A stretch of DNA of 64,000 nt from Spirometra erinaceieuropaei (GCA_902702965.1 CACRXP010000014.1:953086-1017085); one strand, 5' to 3'; positions 34,177 through 45,777 are shown, numbered from the stretch's first letter. Made by a program: numbers and translations. The notes: generated from the sequence alone by a model not told the origin.

Positions 34177-35412
34177 CTAGATAGGTCGAATCAAATTGTT
34201 CGGGTTATTAATTCTTGCACAGGCTGGCAGAGCAAACAAATTTAAAAATAGCTCGGCGACACTATTTACAAATTGCTTATTCAAAATACGACTGTTAATG
34301 AATAACACCGTCTTTTCCTTCGCGTCGTCCAGAGAGAAGCCACGATTTTCAACATTCCGGAAAGTAATGTTTGTTGCACGCATGTTCCATTCGTCAACCT
34401 GCCCGTACACAATGGTGTCTGCCCTTCGTAGGTAAAATAATTTTTGTTTTTCGTATGCCGTGTTGCTGGAAATAAATGGCTGTACGCAAAGAAACGGATA
34501 AGAAATGGTAAAATTTAGCGTGTGTCATTACATGCACTCTTTTGTAATCTGAAGCGTTTGATAACATTTGTAAATGTCTGCCTTATGAGTAAGTTTTTGA
34601 CATTTTCTGATACGTTTTAATTGTTTTTTTCTAAAAATTTATGGATCGTTATCTAATGTGGGTTAGCAATAATAGCAGCTGGCTAATATCGTCATAGGTC
34701 ATTGTGCCTCAACTGCTCCCTTCTACAACTGTCTTTGGCGATGGGTTTAGTTGGGTATTCGACGGGTTAAATCATTAGTTTCGTTTCTTACGAAGCACAT
34801 TATTTTTTTTCTGAATTTCGTATTTAAACTGCCCTCCCGTTGACATCGTCAACCTCGTTTTAAGGATTTTTTAAATCCCATTTGTCCCTTGTATTCAGAA
34901 AATGTGAAATTTATAGTTCTTTCCATTCGGAAGGAAACTGCATTCTATGCTAGAAAATATCGGCATAAAATTGTTCGTTTCTTCCTAGATGGTCGTGCTT
35001 GAAATAATGACGTAATGTTTTTGCTTCCATTAGTTGAAACAATCGGCTGCATCAAACGCTGCAAATGCAAATTCCTGGACAAGGGATTCTGCGATTACTC
35101 TGCTGAATATCGCCTATGGTGGTCACAATGACGGTAGATAAAAAGAATTGAAACTTACTAAACGCGTTACAGTTATTTGAACAGCTGCAAACTGTACGCG
35201 GCAACGAAAGTTGTAGTCAGTTGAGGAGGATCTTATGATATTGCAGCCGGTGACTGAGGCGATTTGGATGTCCGTGAGCCATAGACCATACGAGAATCCT
35301 TGCATCCAAAAGGTGTGCAAATGCCTTGTCTTCCATTGTAGAAAACTTCGAATTTCCTCTTCTATATCTGTTTTGACTTTTAGAGGAGGACATGTTTGTC
35401 CCCGAAGAGGTA
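34177..35412 (-). CDS. Secreted-protein family copy e, exons 2 and 3 (divergent, open)
   Basis: Exon 2 is 35,412-35,159 (254 nt): acceptor 'gctttccag', strong donor GTAAGT, phase as in copies b and c. It encodes 'GQTCPPLK', 'EIRSFLQW', 'VTGCNII' and 'FRCRVQFAAVQ', parallel to the exon-2 Cys framework. Exon 3 is 34,479-34,177 (303 nt including stop): acceptor 'gcgtacag', then 'RADTIVYGQVDEW', 'MRATNITF' and 'FALPACARINNPNN'. These match the family positions of 'MQATNIYF' and 'ALPSCIAQRYNP' without any gap from exon start to that point. Exact conservation of exon lengths and phases despite strong divergence argues that the copy is or was recently under selection. Exon 1 was not found. Repeat G at 35,765-36,010 lies where it might be expected. 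I do not recognise the protein's function. Confidence 0.7.
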
Positions 35413-35764
35413 CTGGAAAGCATTAATCAGAAGGTTTTTAATTCGTCAACCGAGCCGTAAATTAGAGATTTGAACTTATTGTTAGTAAACGTTCTACTCA
35501 GTAAGTGTCATTGCCCTATTCCTGCGCTGTTTCGTTTCTAAACATACGTTTTTGGGTATTTTAATACACATGTTTGTTTAAAGTTCTGTTATGATAACAG
35601 GCATTTTTGCTGTTTGCGCTGCACACGATACGACGTACAAATTGCCAATAGTATGTTCTTTCCAATTAGGAAATTCTCCCAAGGCCGTATACCTTTTCAT
35701 CATCTGTAGAATGTCTAGACGGAACCAAGTTCTCGTCCAACCTGCAAGTTCGACAGTCATTTAG

Positions 35765-36010
35765 GACAATCCACCGTGTTCTTCACAGCAAGGCCGACCC
35801 AGGGACGATGACCTTCGCGTGAATAAATCTATAGCAGTAAAGGTTTTGTGATGCATCTACCGCACACACCCCTCCCTTACCTTCCTCTCTACGGGATTGG
35901 CACAACCGGCATTATAAAATCCGCAGTTGTTCTTTTCAAAGCCTACTTCCGGCTGCCATGGCATGATCCTGGTCTTAGGCGTGCCACTCCGTTCCATATG
36001 CATGTAATTT
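35765..36010 (+). repeat. Repeat G, copy 2
   Basis: 'ccaccgtgt', 'cccagggacgatgaccttcgcg' and 'gatgcatctaccgcac' follow the order of copy 1 at 31,950-32,050. It is decayed towards its 3' side. Confidence 0.55.
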
Positions 36011-38030
36011 GTTATGGATGAGCGGCCTAGTAACGTTTGCCGCCACACGGCCCGGTCAAGCGAAGTTCCCTGTTGTAGGAGACATACATTTACTTCATAA
36101 TATGTCGGAAGTCTGCCGTTCTTACGCCCGTCTGACTTGGCTTGCTGCATTGTCCGAAAGAAATTGCGTTGAGACTGCTCATTTTCAGAAAGTCCCTCTG
36201 ATCCTGCCTTCGCTGTCATCATTCGACAGCACTTACTTGTGTAAACGATATAACAGGCATCGTCAACAACCCCGTTGGTTTTGGGCCGATCTCCATTGAA
36301 ATTATGGGTGGATTTAAGGTAAGGGTTTGGTTAATGTCAAGGATCAGGTTTAATAAAATTTTGAACGTCGGCGGTAATGTTAATCGGCAAAAAGTTTCGG
36401 CCTAGGACAGACATCAGTGTTGGCTGAAAGTTAGGTTTTAGGGAGAGGCTATGGTAGCGATTAGGGCAACAGTTTGATTTAATGTAATACTTATTGTTGG
36501 AGTTAGGACACGGGAGTTATTTTCTTTTTTTATAATTATGACAGGATCCGCCATTATTACTCGGCCGGTACATTCCTTTTCCCACGTGCACTTGTGACGT
36601 TTACATAATTTAGTCCCAGTCCTCATTTTGTTGCTATACGTTTTGACAAATTGCTTGCCATAGACAAGGTGATTTTCTTGCAAACGATTCGATCTTCACA
36701 ATGAATAATTTATGACTTTATCTGATTGATAATTTCTAGGATTGCTTAGCATTCAAATAACAAATGTGCTACAAAAATATGCCAACAGAAATCCAGTCAT
36801 CGAATATAAAACAAGTACAATGTTAATTCCTGGCCTGCGATCGGCCATCCTTCGAATCGCTAACTTATATATGCGATTCTATTCGTGTAAAATGAAAAAG
36901 GTAATCATTAACGATTGCCGCATAAAATTTTGTTGACGTACTCAGACACGAATACGAATATGGAAGGCATAGAAGTATACTGACGATGGAGGCGTTCATG
37001 TTGTTGTGAACGCGTGGGTTTCAGTGTTGATAGATGGAGGTCTTCGTGATGTACGCCTGCTTTATATCACAGGGCTAGACTTGTTGTCCAATAACTTCCT
37101 TTTTAGCCACCACTAGCTTTCATGCAAGAAATGAACTACCAACGCACTTGCTGCTGCTAGACATATTGCTGTCAGACATGATGGACTAATAGAACTGAAG
37201 CTTCTGCGACTAGTAGCCCACCCAAACCTCTTTCTATTGTCTGGCTCTGGCTTGGCTTAACACACGCGAGAGTATTTGCTGATGGCATACAAAGACGAAT
37301 TTTGCAATAATATTCTAAAAGCCGTGCATATGGTATGGGCATTGACATGGCGCTTAACAATTTGACCTAATATTTCACACCGAACAGTTCACTGGTGTCC
37401 GAGATGGCTCACAATTCATTAAGGCCAAACAATAAGTGCTACATTAAATACGATACTAATGTTATCTCCGAAAGCATATGTAAAGCGTCTATCGGACAAG
37501 CAGTAAAGAACTACTTTCGTGGCACTTTAAGTTAGGCTGAATTTTGGATTATTTTAAGTGAACAGGAAAACGCCAACTGTAACTGTGGAATAATCTTTGC
37601 AAATAATCTTAAAGTCATGTTGACGTTACATGAGTCCATAAATTTGGTGTATTTTCGGGTATGGCGATTAGCGAAATGCCTGCATTGGGTTTAGCTATTA
37701 TAAAACGGCCTCCCCAGCATTCGTGGAATACTTTACTCTTTCGGGCTGATTGGGATGCGGTTCAAGATGGCAATCAGGACTTGACTGAATCCGCCGATAC
37801 AGACAGCATGCAAACAAAAAGTATCCATAAGGGCACATCCGTTAGGCCAGGTCAGTGACTGGTAAAGTCGAATATAATTAAGCTATGCAATCTTTAACAT
37901 ACCATTTAGTATATGCAACGAGAACATTTCTTCTGTGAAATCAAATTTGCGCTCGTTTTATGTCCTGAATTGCGTCGAATTTTTAGGTCGGCCTTGAAAT
38001 ATCGTTGTATGCTTCATATTCTTCAGTGTT
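36011..38030. other. Non-coding interval, nothing recognised
   Basis: Overlapping ORFs near 36,009-36,299 sit in slightly GC-richer sequence without motif. Others (36,438-36,683; 37,172-37,360; 37,661-37,858) also lack support. Confidence 0.4.
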
Positions 38031-38039
38031 TTCAATCGT

Positions 38040-38235
38040 CAGCCCATAAAGACAGACGGACACGGAAGCATGCTGGTGGCCAATATGTCAGAACTGGCAA
38101 TTCCAGTCTCACATGTCCTTGTCGTTAACGTTATTCTCATTGCATTACTTGATGCCGTATGAATGCTGACAGAGCATGGGATTGAATCATAAGTAACAAC
38201 GGGACGGGTGTGCCCCATAACGCGATCGGTGATCG
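38040..38235 (+). repeat. Degenerate copy of the 312-bp tRNA-like/hammerhead repeat
   Basis: 'gtcagaactggcaattccagtctcacatgtccttgtcg' then 'agtaacaacgggacgggtgtg' and 'gcgatcggtgatcg' follow the unit's second half in order. The core is mutated. Confidence 0.6.
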
Positions 38236-38389
38236 TCGCTCTACGGAAACAATATATGCATATATATGTTAAGGAATACGGAATTTTTCGGAAAGAGTAC
38301 AGTGTATTGTGTAAATTTTCGAGACTAGTTACCTTGCTCGTCTTCATACAACGGATGGGTAAAAACAATTAACTTCTTGACAGATTATG

Positions 38390-38610
38390 ACAAAGGATTA
38401 TATGATTGGTTAGAGTCATCTTCTGGGGATTGCTTTATTCACTTTAAATCTGTCCTTAACGATTGTGCATGTGGCATTTAGAACGATATGCTGGTTGATG
38501 CATGCCTCATCTGAGTGCATTGACTCCAAAAATTCTCGGCCCTGCCTTAATGGGCAGGCGCTAACAATGCGGGTGTTTTAAAATGCAAATTTGCGCCCAA
38601 AGATTTACAT
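38390..38610 (-). pseudogene. Penelope-like element, C-terminal fragment (minus), fused head-to-head with a plus 3' end
   Basis: The minus strand reads through the PLE C-terminal tail found at 3,450-3,650 (plus), including the 'atgcactcagatgaggcatgcatcaacc' block (reverse complement near 38,500-38,530). Immediately next to it on the plus strand, 38,590-38,640 ('cctaattatatctcttgggattcctg') matches the PLE 3' end at 3,755-3,800. So two oppositely oriented 3' pieces of the same family meet here. Inverted partial copies are a known product of Penelope-like insertion. Confidence 0.7.
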
Positions 38611-38654
38611 ATTCCTAATTATATCTCTTGGGATTCCTGCAAAGGACGAGCACG

Positions 38655-38885
38655 CATGTTTCGTAATCTGATCGGTGAGCGCCCACTGTCATAATTGACA
38701 TAACCAATGACAACCGACAGGACAACGTGCCCGTGGATCAATATTAGTGACAAATACCATGACCAAAGAACCCGGGAACGAATCCCAAGTGATCCAATCT
38801 TGAGGTAGGGTATGAGAGGCTGATGACAGCTAATATACCAGAAATGGTCATTGCGGTCAAACTTGTGTGCCTCGGAACCATCTCA
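38655..38885 (+). mobile_element. tRNA-like/hammerhead repeat, permuted plus-strand copy
   Basis: It starts inside the unit's tail ('gatcggtgagcgccc'), passes the tail-to-head junction ('accgacaggacaacg'), and continues through a mutated tRNA-like head to 'gctgatgaca...ccagaaatgg'. Because tail precedes head, it is circularly permuted relative to the dimer's start. The hammerhead core here reads CTGATGA, but stem I is lost. Confidence 0.65.
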
Positions 38886-38898
38886 TCTAAATAAATAT

Positions 38899-39190
38899 AC
38901 GTATATAGGCAGAATACCATTACCGACAAATTCAAGGGAGGCTTGAATGGCCATTTCTGGCTTATTAGCCGTCGTCAGCCAGTCATACCCAAGCCCGAAG
39001 TGTGGAACACCCGAGTCTCGAACTCACGACCGGTTAGTTAGAAGTCCACGCGTCTAACCACTGCGCCACGTGCCCGTTGCCCTGTGGGTTTGCGATCGGG
39101 AATATACAATGGTAGGGGACGCTCACCGATTGTTCATACGGTACTCACGCGTTCCGTTGTGCCTTAAGGGCTCTCTGTCTCGATTGTATG
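38899..39190 (-). mobile_element. tRNA-like/hammerhead repeat, permuted minus-strand copy
   Basis: Read on the minus strand from 39,190: 'gagccc'-side tail, 'ggcacaacgga', the 'tcggtgagcgtcccctac' end, then the tail-to-head junction near 39,085-39,105, then the tRNA-like head and B-box region, then the hammerhead at 38,984-38,941, ending at 'ctgcctata' near 38,905. It shares its 3' end with the copy at 62,724-63,060. The hammerhead keeps both core strands and stem II, but one strand of stem I is mutated. Confidence 0.75.
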
Positions 39191-39344
39191 GCTGTATTTT
39201 TTTCAGTAAATGCTCTGATATTTCCTACCCGGACCTACTTGATATAATATTTTTTGCGCAACGTCTAGTTTGAATCAATGGCACCAGTTTTAACTTGCGA
39301 TGTGTTCGTTATTTGCACACTGTATTTAGACATGTCGCCAGCCG

Positions 39345-39545
39345 ATTCACCCATCCTCATGCCGACGGCGCATTTTCAGCATTGCGACACTTACATCTCG
39401 CCGACATCCTAACTGTCTGACACAGAAAGAGCGTGCTGTTTATCAGCCAGACGTTGTTCCACTAACCTGTCCGCAACTTATGTCAATGAAATTACCTCAT
39501 TCATTTATCCCTGTAAAAAATACACACAATAAACTGAAGACAGTG
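39345..39545 (+). repeat. Repeat F, copy 2
   Basis: Direct match to 12,590-12,845. An overlapping 94-codon ORF (39,480-39,764) is not open in copy 1. Confidence 0.55.
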
Positions 39546-39869
39546 AGAATGATGCTAAGGCCGTTTTTGTGTTCCTTAATTGCATTTGCTAGATTACCAA
39601 GCCTCAACATTTCTAACCCATTTGTCTCTGTTCTGTCTATTGCTGCGGTAGCATTCCCAAACAGTCCTCATAATAACTCAGTCTTGTCGGTTTGTGATAG
39701 ACATCTCTGGAGTGCATGTGTCTGTCCCATGGTGAAGTTAAGGAAGAAATTGATTAGGAAATAAAGAAATCTGCATAACCATGATGAGGTTTTGATCTTG
39801 AACGAGTCAATTTTATTTTTAGCGCCTATAGATCACATAATTTGTTTAATTCTATAGAATTTATGAATT

Positions 39870-40225
39870 TTTAAATTAAAACGCACGATAAATCATTGTT
39901 CAGTTCATTGCATCTGCTCCATACGCATTACCAGACCTGCATGTGTGCATTGGCTATATTTTGCCACTTGTAGTAATCAGTGATTTCCGTCGTTAGTCGA
40001 CAATTTAATTAAATCTCATAGTGTTTGACTTTTGTCCCGAAGAAAGTTCCCTGGAGGAGTTAGAGAAGTGATTGTCAAACCACTACTTATGCATGTTTTG
40101 ATGACAGCTTTTTTGTTATGATGGTGGGTGGCTTACAGATCAGGTTGGGAGACAGGTTCCCTCCATTTGACCATAGAGCTCAATTTGGAGTAGTCGCAAG
40201 CACTCATTTGGCGGCTGAGATAATG
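39870..40225 (+). repeat. Repeat R1, copy 4
   Basis: Direct match to 16,262-16,520 and inverted match to 26,390-26,720 and 32,880-33,170, for example 'gaggagttagagaagtgattgt', the reverse complement of the R1 'acaatcacttctctaact' block. Confidence 0.6.
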
Positions 40226-40239
40226 CGCCATTAATGGGA

Positions 40240-40545
40240 TATTGGCAAACTGTGGGAAGGCCACAATGGCCACTTTTGGCTTAATAGCGATTGCCAGTCA
40301 GCCATACCCAACACCGGATATTGATCACCTAACATTCGACTGCGACATCTTAACCCAGTGAGTTTAAAAATACCACTGAACCACAGACACGTCGTCATGT
40401 CGGTTGTGGTCGAGAATATTAATTATGATATCATGGGACTAATCAAGCAGATTAGGGAACAAGTTCGTCCTCTTTGGCCTTGGACATTAATATAGAGCAA
40501 TCTAGGCAAATGTATGACGATAAGTGCCACATACTAATCGGTGAG
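40240..40545 (-). repeat. Degenerate minus-strand copy of the tRNA-like/hammerhead repeat plus a tail fragment
   Basis: 'aatggccacttttggctta', 'attgccagtcagccatacccaac' and 'aacccagtg' are mutated counterparts of the hammerhead-to-head region on the minus strand. A separate plus-strand tail fragment, 'ctaatcggtgagcgccca', lies at about 40,535-40,552. Confidence 0.55.
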
Positions 40546-40558
40546 CGCCCATCTGTCT

Positions 40559-40582
40559 TAATATATATATATATATATATAT
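40559..40582. repeat. (AT)n microsatellite
   Basis: About 12 uninterrupted AT units directly after the repeat tail fragment. Confidence 0.9.
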
Positions 40583-41121
40583 GAATGGTTTTGTTAGATT
40601 GGTGCTCGGCATATCACGCCGTGGTCGACTGATTTTCAGTTTTGGTTGCACCGTCGGCCTGCATTTTAGGTAGAAACACAAGGCAATAATTGCTATGGGC
40701 CTGTTGCTATTTTTCCTGGATATACTTATAATTACTGAGTTCATGCGCCCATTTTTTATATAGCCACCTCTTTTTTATCAAAACATCACTTTTTATACCC
40801 ACGTACATTGTCGTTTTGCTACCATCCTCCCACTTGTTCGCTGTCTCGCTCCTTCTTATTTTCCAGTTTGTGGATGAGCCTTCCGTCACTTGCCAAGAAT
40901 GTAAAGTACCGCCTCATGTCAATCCTCCCCGGTCACCCCTATTGGCGGCTGCATACTCCCTCGGACGCCGACTTCGCGGAACTTAGCCAGCGCCGGTTTT
41001 TTCCCTTACTTGTAGTGAACTGATGTTTTATATGTTTAATATGTTAAAAGTGTAGCTCTGAACCATCATTACACGTAAACAATTAAAAAAGTATCGAGAG
41101 GCAGGAACGACGGAGCAGTTA

Positions 41122-41457
41122 TCACTTAACTCCTTTAAAGTTTATACAATATCCTAAGTATGTAATGATGATTTTTATAATACTATGTTGAACTTGGCAG
41201 TGATACCGTCCAAACGCGTAACGCATATTAGTATATGCGGCTCGGCTATCCGAACATATATAGGCATTATTGCTTTTCGTGCTGATATTCAATATGGAAA
41301 TACGATAGACCAGCTGCCCAGAATACATTTCTATTCGTAGGATAAATAAAGTATTTTCAGGCCACATCTTCTTTGCATGGAAGATTAGAGTCTCCATATA
41401 TTTATGTTCTTGTTCGTTGTATTCTTGCACAAACCTCGATTGTGATGCTCGTGCCAT
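41122..41457 (-). CDS. Unassigned 111-codon ORF, possible distant exon of the secreted-protein family
   Basis: This is one of the longer uninterrupted minus-strand ORFs in the cluster. Its C-terminal third ('VYRISILNIS', 'NNAYIC', 'RYHCQVQHSIIKI') loosely follows the exon-2 pattern of the family ('CEFRLKNIEI', 'TNCVFI', 'FRCKAQFSVLQI'), and it lies between copies e and c on the same strand. However, its length does not fit 254 nt, a consensus donor is missing at the expected place, and exon 3 was not found below it. I treat the link as a weak hypothesis. Confidence 0.3.
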   Translation of the reverse strand: MARASQSRFVQEYNEQEHKYMETLIFHAKKMWPENTLFILRIEMYSGQLVYRISILNISTKSNNAYICSDSRAAYTNMRYAFGRYHCQVQHSIIKIIITYLGYCINFKGVK

Positions 41458-41574
41458 TTATTTGATTGTATTTTAACAATATTTCACGTTAGCAAGCACT
41501 CCGTGCGCTACGCTAGTAATAATGTTGCACTCCGCAATTTCTCCGCCTAAATTGTTGAAATGTTATCCTCTCTC

Positions 41575-41870
41575 ATATGCCTCCCACCGTTTAATAAAAT
41601 AAACACAACCACCTGCATCATCTCTGACACGATAGTGAAACTGCATTGAGACTGCGGTACAGACACTGACAACAGAACTGTCGTCATCAAATTCATACAT
41701 GCTCAAGCTAGCGTTGATTATTCGCGGACGCTTCGTCTTTGTTGTGTGACCTCGCCGTGGGATAAAGATCAGTCCTACGAGATTCCCAATTGGCCTGTCC
41801 CAGGCTGGTGTTGTTGACACTATCTCATGCTGTTCATAGCGCCAACAATAAACCCATTAACATCCGGACG
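41575..41870 (+). repeat. Repeat C, copy 2
   Basis: It matches 54,285-54,620 directly ('gaccacctgc'-like start, 'ttgagac.gc.gta', 'gtgacctcgccgt', 'ctggtgttgttgac', 'ctcatgctgttcatagcg', 'aacaataaaccca'). No domain is seen in the 85-codon minus ORF. Confidence 0.7.
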
Positions 41871-42895
41871 AGGAGAACCCCAACGTAAAGTAACTGTCTT
41901 TGACCGATTTTCTTGCAAAGACGGACGATGCATGACATTCATGGACATTTGGTCATGGTGTTCAAGATATTACTTTGTGTTCTCGGAGACAAATTCCTTC
42001 GGATATGCTAAGCATCATTTGCGCAGGTTTGATATTCAGCATCTCATTCAGCATTTGTTGCATCCTCTACATAAATGAACGAGTTCTCACTTGGCCTGCG
42101 CACTTGTCAACGAAAATGGATTACTGGTTCACACTTGCTTAATTAAATGGTTGTGCCAGTCTCCACCAAAGTGGCACTAAGTTCAAATCGCAGAATATCA
42201 AATGAGTTGGTAGAAACAACTACTGCTATAATGCTTTTTACTTATGCGAAAGAAACTTGGTGAGCCATGTGTTCAGACCTTCAACTAATTCCTGTACTGT
42301 TAGTATGGCGACCATGCAGTGTCCGAATTTTAATTCTCACAACCTCAAGTTATGAGAAATTAAACGGCTAAATCTCATAGGTGATCGTCCGTTGTCCATA
42401 GTTGATTAGTTATGCATGGGGTGCATGAGCTTTTCGCTTCGAGAAATCACCTGCAATTCGATGATTGACGACTTTTGGAGAAGACAATTAGAATTGAATC
42501 AAGGCCGTCTTTGTTTTCTTCCTAAACAGCCGTAAGTAAGGCGTTGGAGGCCGCATATGCAATATTAAATCATCGAGGTTGAAGCGCGGCGCCAGTAATG
42601 CAATAAGTTTTTTTGAACACGGCTGGCGGATTTTACTAAATAAATGCAGGCATCCATCAGAATTGACCTCTTGTGAAGTAGGGAAAACTGTCATCATATT
42701 AAGTCGTGGTGATCAAGCCTGCTTTCAAATGATCAACCGAAGAGATTTCATTTGTACCACGGCCATGAGACCATCGTTCGAATTTTCTCACCTCTGATTA
42801 TGAGCAGGTACTATTGCGATTGGTTCCCCAGCGTCCCACCGTAAATAATTCTGTGAATAGTGGAAGTGGCCCTTCTACTTAAAGTCAAAATCGGG
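41871..42895. other. Non-coding interval; includes a short tail fragment of the hammerhead repeat
   Basis: ORFs of 69-83 codons lack support. 'ctcataggtgatcgtccgttgtccat' near 42,375-42,400 resembles the repeat's tail. Confidence 0.35.
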
Positions 42896-42900
42896 AGAGT

Positions 42901-42906
42901 TTTATT
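42901..42906 (-). terminator. Candidate polyadenylation signal of gene copy c
   Basis: AATAAA on the minus strand, about 170 nt after the TAA of exon 3. It is plausible for this gene, but the hexamer is common in AT-rich sequence. Confidence 0.4.
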
Positions 42907-43075
42907 AGATAGAATTTTTGTTCCCAACAACCGTTATCACAATGGCGTTTTATGGTAAAACCATAACGCTTCCCCGTAACCTTGCGATAGAAAAAGAAAA
43001 ACAAACGAATCTGGAGAATTTATGGGACAGCAATACCATATCTGATATGTCCCAAGCATTATATGACGCGGGATA

Positions 43076-45777
43076 TTATCCAAGCCGTATGTAAGCTGGA
43101 TTATATCTTTGCGCTATACAAGATGGCAATGCAAACGCATTTATAAAATATTCGGCAGCTATCTTTTGTTGCACTTCACTCAACATCGACTCGCCGTCAA
43201 TACAGTTTGCTGTCGCTCTGACTATTTCAAGAAACATACTCAAGTTTTTCTCAGCGTGAAAATATATGTTTGTTGCCTGCATCCTCAGATCATTTGCGTT
43301 AACGAAAAGATGCGCGTCCAGGTCTTGCAATGTAATAAATTCAAAGCGCTTAGCTACTTCGAAGGAGGCTAAACGTATCTACAAGTAATTAAAGGATAAA
43401 CTAATGAACACTATATTGATATAGTGAGCGTACATAAGCTGTAAATGGCAAGGTGCACATTTTTTCAATTTGACTACATTAATGAATGACGAGGTGATGA
43501 TTCATTGCAGGTTTGATCACTCAATGTATATGAACAACGAAATCCTGAAGGCGAACACTAACTACTGCGAATATGAAAATATTTGGTCGCATTATCTACT
43601 GAGTGTTTTTGATAAGTATGCTGCGGTTCGGATTTGGGTGAGGAAGGAGAGTGAAACATCAGGCCCACGCCGCGTCAGGGGGAAGGTGGGCACCGGGAAA
43701 TATAATTATATGAGGGTAGATTTGATCCATGGCAACTGGGGGACTCGAGTGGAGATCTCATGTGGGCATAGGACCGGTTTGCGTAGCCTGAATGCAGCCG
43801 CCTTTGTCGTTTTCGCGACCGGTACGTTAGCGAAAATAGACATGACCCCTACCGTAACCATTAAGTTCAGATCGGTGTTTTCACGTCGTTAGTAAGTTCG
43901 AAGTTGTCCACATAGTTATGTGGTGCTATTTGTTCATGCACAGCCTTCAGTTTCTCCGCTACTCATTTTGCTCTCGCGTGGTTTGGCGAGTTCCTCATCT
44001 CAAGGTTTTTATGAACCGGTGTACCTTATTTTTTGATCTTCGGAAAGTCATATAAGCAAGGTATATGCGTGCCGAAGTGTCACAGGCGCTCAACCCCGTA
44101 TTCGCTAATAAGACATCCGCTTAAAGTGTTTTTGTACACTCAGTCAGCTGTGCTTCAATCTGACCTGTACGATCTTTCTCCTTTTCTGTCTATCGGAACC
44201 TTGTCGGACCCGACGGATTAGACAGTATATTTGTAGTGTAGTCTGCCCTAACCATCAAAACGCTGCCAGATCCCCAAGAATATTTTCCGCCCGTCGGAGT
44301 TGCTTTAATTTATCAGTGTGATATCGTAGGAAGGCCTCTATATTTGTCACCACCGTTCAGACAATGATAATATCAGTTAAGTAACGTGGAGTTATGACGT
44401 TGTACACTGTCTGCCGAAACTGGCTGAAGGCGATGGGCAGGATTCATTAGGTTCGCGGAAGGCGTTTCTGACTCTAGCTGGTCGAGATTTCGATCAGGAC
44501 AGCAAAGCGGGGTATCCAGCGATAAGGCTTCGATTGACGTTGTATTGAGAGATATTGACGAATAATTGCTTACGTACCGAAGTGGGTTTTCAGGAACCTT
44601 CAATTGAGGTCTGCATTCGTGAATATGCTCATGGAGGGAAGCCATCTCGACTTCTCCACGTATATCCCAAATGAACTGCACGTAATTCTCTAAACCCTAT
44701 CTCACGTCTTAGACTGGTGGTCACGCCTGGCTGCTAATTGACACGCGTGACGCCCTGCATCATCTACCCTTGTACGGATGCTCTCTAAATCATTTTAAGT
44801 ATATCTCCACAGGGTATCACAGGTGACAACCGTACGACTCCGTCGCATTGATCTCCAGTAGGGTATATTAACCATTTGTAAAATGATTTATAGCTAAGTC
44901 GATCTAGTTGAGTTTGCCATAGGCGGTGTACAATGAAGGCGATCTTACTGTAACATCCTTAGTTTAGCTTGAAATTTTGAGCTTAAATAAGAAAGGAATG
45001 TTTGTAACACTAAACTGCACAAAACAATAACTCGCCTTACCGACATCGGTAAGGGTTACGATTTCAAAAAGGCCGATTTATTTTCACTAATAAGCATTGC
45101 GCATATATATTAACAAAGTGAAAAACTCACCGCCCGTAATATGATAATTTGGAGGACTGAAAATTGAGCCTTACACCGGAAACGTTGACCGTTTTTGAAC
45201 GCCATTATAAAAACACAGTTTGTAACGGAGTTGATTTCAATATTTTTCAGTCGAAATTCACATCTTTTACTACCACTTTGAAGAGGCTGAAGAGTTGTTG
45301 CTTGCCAAGTCAAAAGCCCTTCCACCCTCTCCTCTGTGGTTGTACGATTATCAAAGTGCGGACATATGCGTTGTCCATCGAAAGCTGAAAATAATATTAT
45401 TGCAAAGGCTGGAGGCGCCTTAAACTGTAAATAATAGTTATTGCACTTCAATCAAGATTCATAATATAAGAGGACAAAGTAGATATTACGCAAGTTTCCA
45501 ATGCCTTCTGAAACCCAAACGTGTTTCACTACCTAGGTCTCTCACTCTATAATGCATAATGCCTACGCCACCTGTAAGTAAAAGGAACTTGTTCTTCGTT
45601 TATGTTGAAAAAGTCAATGCGACTGAAATTTAGCTTGCTGTCCACTATCCTATGCAAATCATCTTTCATCTGATCAGCTCTTATGCAATAAATTCTCGTG
45701 GCATACAAAGCCAGATTCTCACATCTACAGGCAAGTGCACTTGCAATAAATAATATGAGCACACTAAAGTGTGTCAT
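43076..45777 (-). CDS. Secreted Cys-containing protein, family copy c (complete three-exon gene)
   Basis: Exon 1: 45,777-45,567 (211 nt), donor GTAGGC. Exon 2: 45,384-45,131 (254 nt), acceptor 'ttattttcag', donor GTGAGT. Exon 3: 43,378-43,076 (303 nt with TAA), acceptor 'acttgtag'. Phases agree, giving 255 residues with no stop. Residues 1-16 ('MTHFSVLILFIASALA') are a signal peptide, so the product should be secreted. Nine Cys remain after it: 17, 19, 31, 78, 112, 127, 141 and two in exon 3. Exon 2 holds 'ICPHF', 'GLLTWQATTL', 'RCEFRLKNIEI', 'TNCVFI' and 'FRCKAQFSVLQI'. Exon 3 holds 'MQATNIYFHAE' and 'ALPSCIAQRYNP'. The start is fixed by the signal peptide and by conservation of the ATG in four copies. 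Introns are about 182 and 1,752 bp. I recognise no known domain and infer a lineage-specific secreted family. Confidence 0.8.
43640..43860 (+). repeat. Repeat B fragment inside intron 2 of copy c
   Basis: Matches 59,957-60,180 directly ('gtgaaaca', 'ggaaggtgggcac', 'ccatggcaactg.gg', 'gagcataagaccggt'-like, 'gcagccgcc'). The 140-codon plus-strand ORF across it (43,470-43,892) joins intron and repeat sequence and is not considered a gene. Confidence 0.6.

Noticed and set aside
43470..43892. 140-codon plus-strand ORF as a gene
   Set aside because: It fuses intron sequence of gene copy c with repeat B on the opposite strand to the gene and lacks splice or motif support.
43076..45777. Assigning the secreted family to cystatins or venom-allergen proteins
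   Set aside because: Size, Cys spacing and motifs (no QxVxG, no CAP signature) do not match. Left as unrecognised.
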